A stretch of DNA of 45,543 nt from assembly GCA_026400845.1 (NCBI GenBank), contig JAPLOH010000037.1, forward strand, positions 1 to 45,543. The letters run 5' to 3'. The stretch is from Alphaproteobacteria bacterium (lineage in GTDB: Bacteria > Pseudomonadota > Alphaproteobacteria > Acetobacterales > Acetobacteraceae). Below, piece by piece: positions 16,591-23,640 of the stretch. Within the stretch, counting starts at the first letter, position 1. Every line of letters begins with the position of its first letter. The position numbers were made by a program, and so were the translations under genes. The notes under the pieces were generated by a model. It saw nothing but the letters and a program-made list of their open reading frames with translations, was not told where the DNA came from and searched no databases.

Positions 16591-16668
16591 TCCTGCTGCT
16601 TGGGCTTGCCACATCGCCGCCAACCCGCCCATGATCCGCCCCTAATCGCACTGACCCGGAGACCACGC

Positions 16669-18174
16669 ATGCGCATTTCGCCCTGGATGCTCGCGGGGGC
16701 GTTGTTCCTCGCCCCATTTGCCGTGCAGGCCCAGCCCTTGCGCGTGGCGCTGGAGTTCGACCCGGCGCCGCTCGATCCCGCCACTGACGGCAGCTACACC
16801 AACCGCGTCGTCACCACGCTGATGTGCGACAGCCTGATCGATCTCACGCCCGACCTCAAATTCGTCCCCGAGTTGGCGACCTCGTGGGAATGGTCGGCCG
16901 ACCGGCTATCGCTCACCCTCAAGCTGCGCCCTGGCGTGTTGTTCCAGGACGGTACGCCGTTCGATGCCGCCGCCATGGCCGCCAATATCGAGCGCTACAA
17001 GACCGTCGCCTATTCCACCCGCAAGGCGGAGATGGCCGCGATTTCGGGCGCTGAGGTGATCGACCCGCTGACGCTGCGCGTGAACCTCTCGCGCCCCTAC
17101 GCGCCGCTCATCATGCTGTTGGCCAACCGGCCGGGCACGCCGTATTCGCCGAAAATCCTCGGCCTTTCCCGCGAAGAGATCGCCAACAAGCCGGTCTGCG
17201 CCGGGCCGTTCGCCTTCAAGGCGCGGGTGGTCACCGACCACATCACGCTCGAGCGCTTCCCCGGCTATTGGAATGCCGGCGCCATCAAGTTCTCCTCGGT
17301 GGTGTTCCGCACCATCACCGACGTCAATATCCGCAAGGTCGACCTCGCTGCTGGCGCACTTGAGGTCTCGCAGTCGATCGCGCCGACCGATGTCGCCTCG
17401 GTGTCGGGCAATGCGAAGATGAAAGTCGCCAAGTCCCCGTCGCTCGGCTTCGTGCCGATCGAGTTCAACGTCGGCAACGGCAAGGCGGCCGACACCCCGC
17501 TGGGGCGCGACCCCAGGGTGCGCCGCGCCTTCTCGCTGGCGATTGACCGCGCGGTATTGAACCAGGTCGCCTTCGAGGGTCAGTACGTGCCTTCCAACCA
17601 GATGGAAGCGCCGGGCAGCACCTATTTCCACCCCGGCCATCCCGTCCCCGCGCGTGATGTCGATGCGGCGAAGAAGCAGCTCGCCGAGGCCGGCGTGAAG
17701 ACTGTCGCCTTCACGCTGCGTATCGGCACCGACCCGCTCGACGAGCAGGTGGCGCAGATCGTCCAGGCGATGGTGAAGGATGCCGGCTTCGAGATGAAGA
17801 TCCTCAAGCAGGATGCCGCCGCCCTGGTCGCCGCCACCCAGTCCGGTGATTTCGAGGCCTCCATGCTGCTGTGGTCCGGCCGCGCCGACCCCGACGGCAA
17901 TCTGCCGCTCTGGGTCACCAGCAAGGGCTTCGTGAACTGGGGCAAGTACAACAACCCCAAGCTGGATGATGTGCTCACCCAGGCCACCACCGTCGGCGAC
18001 ATTCCTGCCCGTCAGGCCTTCTATCGGCAAGCCGTCGACATTTTCATGAACGATCAGCCGCATGTCATCCTCTACCATTACAGCAAGATCTGGGGCCTGT
18101 CGGGCAAGCTGCAGGGCTTCGCCGGCCGGCCTGACGGGCTGTGGCGGCCGGAGGGCATGAGCCTCGCGCCGTGA
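16669..18174 (+). CDS. ABC transporter substrate-binding protein, family 5 (orphan)
   Basis: This is a 501-residue family 5 solute-binding protein with a Sec-type signal peptide (MRISPWMLAGALFLAPFAVQA). Family features include LRVALEFDPAPLDPATDG, LTLKLRPGVLFQDGTPFDAAAM and VRRAFSLAIDRAVLNQVAFEG. The ATG at 16669 has GGAG seven bases upstream; longer frames run into the hairpin repeat. No permease gene adjoins it. It is followed 12 bases later by a PfkB kinase, then a class II aldolase and a transglutaminase-like gene. It could serve the binding-protein-less transporter at 4556-8305 (inference). Confidence 0.92.
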   Translation: MRISPWMLAGALFLAPFAVQAQPLRVALEFDPAPLDPATDGSYTNRVVTTLMCDSLIDLTPDLKFVPELATSWEWSADRLSLTLKLRPGVLFQDGTPFDAAAMAANIERYKTVAYSTRKAEMAAISGAEVIDPLTLRVNLSRPYAPLIMLLANRPGTPYSPKILGLSREEIANKPVCAGPFAFKARVVTDHITLERFPGYWNAGAIKFSSVVFRTITDVNIRKVDLAAGALEVSQSIAPTDVASVSGNAKMKVAKSPSLGFVPIEFNVGNGKAADTPLGRDPRVRRAFSLAIDRAVLNQVAFEGQYVPSNQMEAPGSTYFHPGHPVPARDVDAAKKQLAEAGVKTVAFTLRIGTDPLDEQVAQIVQAMVKDAGFEMKILKQDAAALVAATQSGDFEASMLLWSGRADPDGNLPLWVTSKGFVNWGKYNNPKLDDVLTQATTVGDIPARQAFYRQAVDIFMNDQPHVILYHYSKIWGLSGKLQGFAGRPDGLWRPEGMSLAP

Positions 18175-18186
18175 GGCGCGGCGCAG

Positions 18187-19083
18187 ATGAGCCCAGCGGG
18201 GGCCGAGCTTTTCGTGCTCGGCAACGCCTCCATCGACGTGACGCTGAACGTGCCCCGCCTGCCGGCGCCAGGTGAGACTCTGATGGCGCGCGGCATCGTC
18301 CGCGCGCCCGGCGGCAAAGGGCTCAACCAGGCCGTTGTTGCCGCCCGGGCGGGTGCGCGGGTGCGCTTCTGCGCGCCCATCGGGCGGGAGCCGGAAGCGG
18401 CGCTGCTGCACGCGGCCATGGCGCGCGAACCCTTCGCCGATCTACGCCTGATCCTCGCCGAACAGCCGACCGATCTCTCGACCCTCATCGTCGCCGCATC
18501 GGGCGAGAACAGCATCATCAGCACCGGCGATTGCGCCGACGCGCTGACCCCCTACATCGCCAAGACCTTCGCCCGCCCGATGCGCGCGCAGGACTGGCTG
18601 CTGATCCAGGGCAATCTCTCCGAGGCCGCCACCTGGGCCGCGGTGTCGCTGGCGCGGAACGTGGTGTTCAACACCGCTCCGATCCGCTGGATCTCGCCCC
18701 GCATCCTCGCCGCATCAACCGTGGTGGTGGCCAACCAGGTAGAGGCGGCCGAGATCACCGGCCTCACCGATCCGCATGAAGCCGCCCGCGCCCTCGGCGG
18801 AGTGATCGGCATCGTGACGCTGGGTGCCGAAGGCTGCATCCTCGCCGAGAGCGGCCGCACCCGCCACATTCCCGCCCCCGCCGTGACCGCCGTCGACACC
18901 ACCGGCGCCGGCGACGCGTTTTGCGGCGCGCTCGCCGCTTCCCTCACGGCCGGCGTGCCGATCGAACCCGCCATCATCGCCGCCCAGCACGCCGCCGCAC
19001 TCTCCGTCACCCGTCCGGGCTGCTACGGTGCCCTGCCCAGCGCCGCCGAACTGCAATCGCTCACCCAAGGAGCCCACACATGA
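18187..19083 (+). CDS. PfkB/ribokinase family carbohydrate kinase
   Basis: The 298-residue protein has the two PfkB signatures: an N-terminal APGGKGLNQAVVAARAG glycine motif and a C-terminal VDTTGAGDAFCGALAASL with catalytic base D243. LGNASIDVTLNVPRLPAPGET at the start and VVANQVEAAEITG in the middle match ribokinase-type members. It would phosphorylate a sugar or nucleoside using ATP. Its stop overlaps the next class II aldolase start (ATGA), so kinase and aldolase are translationally coupled. That pairing suggests a kinase-then-aldolase route for a sugar or sugar acid (inference). Confidence 0.9.
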   Translation: MSPAGAELFVLGNASIDVTLNVPRLPAPGETLMARGIVRAPGGKGLNQAVVAARAGARVRFCAPIGREPEAALLHAAMAREPFADLRLILAEQPTDLSTLIVAASGENSIISTGDCADALTPYIAKTFARPMRAQDWLLIQGNLSEAATWAAVSLARNVVFNTAPIRWISPRILAASTVVVANQVEAAEITGLTDPHEAARALGGVIGIVTLGAEGCILAESGRTRHIPAPAVTAVDTTGAGDAFCGALAASLTAGVPIEPAIIAAQHAAALSVTRPGCYGALPSAAELQSLTQGAHT

Positions 19084-19853
19084 CCGCCATCGTGCAATCC
19101 CTCTCCAACAGCGAAGCCGACGCCGAGGAGTGGCAGCTCCGCTGCGACATGGCCGCCGTTTTCCGCATCTCCGCCCGCCTCGGCTGGAACGAGCAGATCG
19201 GCAACCACAACTCCCTCATGCTCCCCCAGCGCACGCCGGACGAGAAGCCGACCTTCCTGATCAACGCCCGCGGCTGGCGCTTCGAGGAGCTGACGGCCTC
19301 CAACCTCATCGTCTGCGACCTCGACGGCAACGTGCTCCGCGGCACCGGCGAACTGCGCAAGGTCGCCTTCCACATCCACGCCCGCATCCACCTGCGCAAC
19401 CCCGCCGCCACCTGCGTGCTGCACGTCCACCCGCAATACCTCACCGCGCTGTCGATGCTGCAAAACCCCGAAATGGCGCTCGCGCACCACAACAACCTCG
19501 TGCTGAACGATCGCGTGGTGCTCGACGTGCTGGGTGACGAACCGGTCGCCGACACGTCCGAGGGTGACCGTATCGCCGACCTGATGGGCAACAAAACCAT
19601 CATGATCATGGCCAGCCACGGCGTCACCGTCGTCGGCCCCACGGTGCATGACGCGTTTGACGAACTGTTTGGCGCCGAGCGCACCACGATGTACCAGATC
19701 ACCGCCATGTCCACCGGCCAACCGCTGCGCCGCCTGCCCGAACGCCTGCGCCGCCACAACCACGGCCCCCGCAGCAGCCACGCCGACGCCCGCCTCCACC
19801 TCGACGCCTGGCGCCGCATCCTCGACAAGCAGGAACCGGAATATGCAAGCTGA
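19080..19853 (+). CDS. Class II aldolase/adducin family protein (paralogue 2)
   Basis: This 257-residue paralogue of the gene at 15546 keeps the same residue numbers for the active site: E91, H115, H117 and H180. The two proteins align without gaps. The most divergent stretch is about residues 128-160, which could contribute to different substrate preference. The start codon overlaps the kinase stop, and the stop overlaps the next gene by 11 bases. Its place directly after a PfkB kinase suggests it acts on a phosphorylated substrate, but this is inference. Confidence 0.88.
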   Translation: MTAIVQSLSNSEADAEEWQLRCDMAAVFRISARLGWNEQIGNHNSLMLPQRTPDEKPTFLINARGWRFEELTASNLIVCDLDGNVLRGTGELRKVAFHIHARIHLRNPAATCVLHVHPQYLTALSMLQNPEMALAHHNNLVLNDRVVLDVLGDEPVADTSEGDRIADLMGNKTIMIMASHGVTVVGPTVHDAFDELFGAERTTMYQITAMSTGQPLRRLPERLRRHNHGPRSSHADARLHLDAWRRILDKQEPEYAS

Positions 19854-20433
19854 TCCTGCTGACTTCCTCGCCGCGAGCCGGGTGATCGATTTCGATCACC
19901 CGGCCGTCGCCGCCAAGGCCGCCGAACTCCGCGGCACCAGCACGAACCCGGTGGACATCACCGCCGCCTGTTTCGCCTTCGTCCGCGACGCAATCCCCCA
20001 CTCCGTCGACATCGAGGCGGAGACGGTCCCCTGCCGCGCCTCGGACGTGCTCGCCGCCGGCACCGGCTACTGCTACGCCAAAAGCCACCTCCTGGCCGCC
20101 CTGCTGCGCGCCAACGCCATCCCCACCGCCCTGGTCTACCAGCGCCTATCGCTCAACGACACGGGGCCGCCCTTCATCCTGCACGGCCTCAACGCCGTCC
20201 ACCTCCCCGACCTCGGCTGGCACCGCATCGACGCCCGCGGCAACAAACCCGGCCTCGAGACGGTGTTCGACCCCACCCGCGAATCGCTCGCTTACCCCCC
20301 TCGCCTGCCCGGCGAGGCCACCCTCCCCGGCCTCTACGCCGACCCTCTGCCGGTCGTCGAAGCCGCCCTCACCGACGCGCCAGGTTGGCGCACGGTGATC
20401 GAGCGGCGGCCGGATATCGAGCCCGAGGGGTAA
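19843..20433 (+). CDS. Transglutaminase-like cysteine peptidase-fold protein
   Basis: The 196-residue product has the transglutaminase-like core. A likely catalytic triad is C77 in GTGYCYAKSHLLAALLRA, H114 in ILHGLNAVHL and D130 in WHRIDARGN. There is no signal peptide, so it acts in the cytoplasm. Bacterial members are mostly peptidases or amidases rather than cross-linking enzymes. It overlaps the aldolase gene by 11 bases and is the last gene of the unit. It might open an amide or peptide bond in the imported compound (inference). Confidence 0.82.
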   Translation: MQADPADFLAASRVIDFDHPAVAAKAAELRGTSTNPVDITAACFAFVRDAIPHSVDIEAETVPCRASDVLAAGTGYCYAKSHLLAALLRANAIPTALVYQRLSLNDTGPPFILHGLNAVHLPDLGWHRIDARGNKPGLETVFDPTRESLAYPPRLPGEATLPGLYADPLPVVEAALTDAPGWRTVIERRPDIEPEG

Positions 20434-20450
20434 TTTTCAGAGAACGGAAC

Positions 20451-20472
20451 GCAAGGCTCCGCCGGCCAGGGG
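20451..20472 (+). repeat. GC-rich repeat, truncated copy, followed by a G9 run
   Basis: GCAAGGCTCCGCCGGC (20451-20466) is identical to the head of the repeat at 16327. The palindrome that follows in the full copy is replaced by a run of nine G (20469-20477). It lies 17 bases after the transglutaminase-like stop codon. Confidence 0.55.
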
Positions 20473-20502
20473 GGGGGCGGAGCGCGATGAAGATGGACGC
20501 GT

Positions 20503-20531
20503 TTGGTGGCGGCCGGGATTTCCTGTATCCT
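20503..20531 (+). promoter_or_regulatory. Candidate promoter of the DDN-like gene
   Basis: TTGGTG (20503-20508) and TATCCT (20526-20531) are 17 bases apart, 36 bases before the start codon at 20568. The match is by eye. Confidence 0.35.
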
Positions 20532-20567
20532 TGCCCCATCCAACCCCATGCAGCAGGAATCCGCACG

Positions 20568-21032
20568 ATGAGCGAAGCCAAGCTCGGCCCCAAGCAGGCC
20601 CAATGGATCATCGATCACGCCGACCGCTACATTTCCAGCGGCGGCACCGATGGCCACATGTACACGCTGAAGCCCGCCGGGGGGGAGGAGATGTCCGTTC
20701 CCTCGCTGCTGTTGACCACCACCGGGCGCAAGTCGGGCGAGAATTTCATTTTCCCGCTGTTCTACGGCATGACCGGCAACAGCTACATCATCGTCGCCTC
20801 CAAGGGCGGCGCGCCGGCCCACCCGAGCTGGTATCTCAACCTCGTCGCCACCCCCGAGGTCGGCGTGCAGGTCGGCACCCAGAAGATTCGCGCCATCGCC
20901 CGCACCGCGACCGGCGCCGAGCGGGCCGCGCTGTGGGAGATCGCCATCAAGTTCTGGCCGCCCTACGTGGAATACCAGAAGAAATCCGCCGGCCGCGAAA
21001 TCCCCGTCGTGGTGCTCGACCCGATTTCCTGA
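20568..21032 (+). CDS. Nitroreductase/deazaflavin-dependent (DDN) family protein
   Basis: The 154-residue protein belongs to the split-beta-barrel family of actinobacterial Ddn and related proteins. It shows LLLTTTGRKSGENFIFPLFYG, then YIIVASKGGAPAHPSWYLNLVATPEVGVQVG and an ERAALWEIAIKFWPPYVEYQ helix. Actinobacterial relatives use coenzyme F420, while other members bind FMN, FAD or heme-related ligands. I see no F420-synthesis gene here, so the cofactor is open. The ATG at 20568 was chosen because AGGA lies about nine bases upstream and homology begins there. Confidence 0.82.
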   Translation: MSEAKLGPKQAQWIIDHADRYISSGGTDGHMYTLKPAGGEEMSVPSLLLTTTGRKSGENFIFPLFYGMTGNSYIIVASKGGAPAHPSWYLNLVATPEVGVQVGTQKIRAIARTATGAERAALWEIAIKFWPPYVEYQKKSAGREIPVVVLDPIS

Positions 21033-21126
21033 TCGTCGCCCCCATCGCTTGGCGTTGGCATGACCGCACGCCCGCCGGCACGCTGTTCGTCGGCGGGCTG
21101 GCGACCCCCGCCCGGGAATTCGACAC

Positions 21127-21153
21127 CGCCGTCATCGCCTGTGCGTGACGGCG
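21127..21153 (+). terminator. Hairpin upstream of the first Hint gene
   Basis: CGCCGTCA and TGACGGCG pair perfectly around an 11-base loop, about 95 bases after the DDN-like stop. A short TTTT follows at 21161-21164. It may be a terminator separating the two genes. Confidence 0.35.
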
Positions 21154-21213
21154 GCGTTGCTTTTGCGGGGGGGGGCGTAGGCTGACGATGTAGAGCCGGA
21201 ACGGAGGGCGGAT

Positions 21214-23610
21214 ATGGCGACCTATAGTTGGAACGGCGGCTCCGGCGTCTGGACTCTGGCATCGAACTGGACGGTCGGCGGCATCCCCGCCACCGTCAGC
21301 CCCGGCGCATCCGACGACGTGGTGATCGCCGCGGCCGGCGTCTACACGATTTCGCTCGGCACCGCGTCGGCCGCCTCGCTCACGCTGACCGATCCGAACG
21401 CGTCGGTGGTGATCGGCGGCGGCTTGACCGTGCAGGGCAGCCTCACCAATGCCGGGACGATCAAGCTCGCGACCGGTGCGTCGCTGACCGACCTGGGACA
21501 AAGCGGCGCATTTTTTACCAATAGCGGCAGCATTGTCGTCGGCAACGGTGGCTCGCTGACGATCTTCGCGGCGGCTACCACGGCCGGGCTGGGCACGCTG
21601 GTCAACAACGGCGGCAACATGGCGCTGACGCTGGTGCTGGACAATACCGGCGCGGTGTTCGTGCCGCCTTCGGTTGGCAGCAACGGCTGGATCGCGGGTA
21701 CCGTCTTTCATGGCGTGATTTCGACCGGCGCGGGAGCGAAGTTCGGCAACATCCTCAATTCCGGCGTGCAGCTCGTCGGCGTGACCGTCGACGGCGGACT
21801 GTATCTCGAAGGTGCCAACGGCAGCATCACCGGCGGAATTACCCTGCACCAGGCAGACGGCACCGGTGCGGGCACGCTGACGGTGGACGGGAATCTGAAC
21901 ATTCTCGACACTGAGAGCCTGGACAACGGTACCCTCACGCTCAGCCCCGCGATCTTCGGCGGCTTCGGCAATTCGCTCAACGTGTGGAACGGCGTGACGT
22001 TCGGCCCCGGCTTCACGCTGAAGAGCCCGGAGGGCGGCTATGGCACCGCCATGACCGGCGCCGGCGGCGTGGTCAACCAGGGCACGATCAGCGCACAGCA
22101 ACCGCTCTATGTCACCACGGCCTCACTGACGAATTCCGGCCTGATCGCGACCGGCACCAATTTTATCAACTTCGGGATGCTGTCACGGCCCGGACCATCG
22201 CTGACGACCTTCAACACCACCGACGGCATCGTCACCAACGACGGCATCGTGCTGTCCGGGGGCGGCGACGTGGTGTTTCGCGGCTCCGTGCTTGGCAGCG
22301 GCACCATCGCAGTCTCCGCCAACGGTACGATCAACGGCGCCATCGAAATGACTGGCTTCTACGACCGGCAGGTGTTTGCCTTCCTCGACAGCAGCGCGAG
22401 CCTGCTGAAGTTCGACGCGCCGTCAGGCATCAACGCGGTGCTCGGCTTCCGGCCCGGCAACACCATCGAATTGGTCGGCACGCCGGCCAGCGTCGTGTTC
22501 AACAACACCACGTTGAGCGTGCAAAGCGGCGGCACCACAATCGCCGGCTTCGTGCTGCCCGACGTGGCGCCCGGCTGGTCCTTTCAGGCGACCACCGACG
22601 CCTTCGCCAACACCTTCATCACCGAAATCCCCTGCTTTGCCGCGGGCACCAGGCTCGCCACAGCGGAGGGCGAAGTCCCGGTCGAGCAGCTTCGCGAGGG
22701 CGACCTTCTGCGCACTGCCGGCGGCGCGCTGGCCCCGGTGCGCTGGATCGGCCGCCGCACCGTCAACTGCGCCCGCCACCCAAGGCCGTGGGACGTACTA
22801 CCCATCCGCGTTGCCGCCGGTGCTTTCGCCCCCGGGCAACCCCTGCGGGACCTGTGGCTGAGCCCGGACCACGCGGTGTTCCACGCCGGCCACCTTATCC
22901 CGGTGCGCTACCTCCTCAACGGCCGCACGATCCGTCAGGTCGAGGTGGAGAGCGTCACCTATCTCCATGTCGAACTGCCCGCGCATGATATCGTGCTGGC
23001 GGAGGGGCTCGCGTGCGAATCCTATCTCGACACCGGCAACCGCGCGGCGTTCGCCGGCGCCATTACCGACCTGCACCCCGATTTCGCCCGCGCCGCCTGG
23101 TCCCGTGCCGCCTGGACCCGTGCCGCCTGTGCGAAGCTGGTCATCGACGGCCCCATCCGCACCGCCGCCCGCCGCCATTTGCTGGCCCGCGCCGAGGCGG
23201 GCGGGCATCGGCTGACGAATGATCCCGGGCTCGTCATCGCCAGCGGCCCACGCATCCTGTCGCCCTTCGTGGCCGGGCCAAACTGGCGGCTCACCGTGCC
23301 GGACGGCGGTGCCGTCGATCTGCGCTCCCGCGCCTTCATCCCGGCCCACACCCGAGCCGATGCGGACGACACCCGCCGGCTCGGCGTTGCCATCGCCAAT
23401 CCGCGGATCGATGGCAGGGCGATCCCGCTCGACCACCCCTGCTTTGGCGCCGGCTGGCACGCCCCCGAGCCGGACTGGCGCTGGAGCGATGGCATGGCCC
23501 GCCTGCTGCTGCATGGCGGGGCGGAATTTGCGTTCGATCTCGTCATGGCCGGCCGCTACTGGGCGGACTGCGCGCCCGCCGTGCTTCCCACGCGGGCGCT
23601 GGTTGCCTAG
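21214..23610 (+). CDS. Hint-domain protein with a repeat-rich beta passenger
   Basis: The 798-residue protein has three parts. Residues 1 to about 470 are Gly/Thr/Asn-rich short repeats (LTNAGTIKL, LTNSGLIATG, FVNNGGN-type turns) like adhesin or autotransporter beta-helices. A Hint (hedgehog/intein) domain begins at C474 (PCFAAGTRLATAEGE), with VEQLREGDLL, PVRWIGRRTV, LSPDHAVFHAGHLIPVRYL and LAEGLACESYLDTGN. About 200 C-terminal residues, unassigned, follow. Hint domains can cleave the bond before the cysteine. There is no classical signal peptide; related proteins are thought to leave by type I secretion, but no export genes lie here. A three-unit 15-bp tandem repeat encodes ARAAWSRAAWTRAAC. 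A paralogue lies at 27656. Confidence 0.83.
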   Translation: MATYSWNGGSGVWTLASNWTVGGIPATVSPGASDDVVIAAAGVYTISLGTASAASLTLTDPNASVVIGGGLTVQGSLTNAGTIKLATGASLTDLGQSGAFFTNSGSIVVGNGGSLTIFAAATTAGLGTLVNNGGNMALTLVLDNTGAVFVPPSVGSNGWIAGTVFHGVISTGAGAKFGNILNSGVQLVGVTVDGGLYLEGANGSITGGITLHQADGTGAGTLTVDGNLNILDTESLDNGTLTLSPAIFGGFGNSLNVWNGVTFGPGFTLKSPEGGYGTAMTGAGGVVNQGTISAQQPLYVTTASLTNSGLIATGTNFINFGMLSRPGPSLTTFNTTDGIVTNDGIVLSGGGDVVFRGSVLGSGTIAVSANGTINGAIEMTGFYDRQVFAFLDSSASLLKFDAPSGINAVLGFRPGNTIELVGTPASVVFNNTTLSVQSGGTTIAGFVLPDVAPGWSFQATTDAFANTFITEIPCFAAGTRLATAEGEVPVEQLREGDLLRTAGGALAPVRWIGRRTVNCARHPRPWDVLPIRVAAGAFAPGQPLRDLWLSPDHAVFHAGHLIPVRYLLNGRTIRQVEVESVTYLHVELPAHDIVLAEGLACESYLDTGNRAAFAGAITDLHPDFARAAWSRAAWTRAACAKLVIDGPIRTAARRHLLARAEAGGHRLTNDPGLVIASGPRILSPFVAGPNWRLTVPDGGAVDLRSRAFIPAHTRADADDTRRLGVAIANPRIDGRAIPLDHPCFGAGWHAPEPDWRWSDGMARLLLHGGAEFAFDLVMAGRYWADCAPAVLPTRALVA

Positions 23611-23640
23611 TCTCCCCGCGACGGACCGGGAGACCACACC

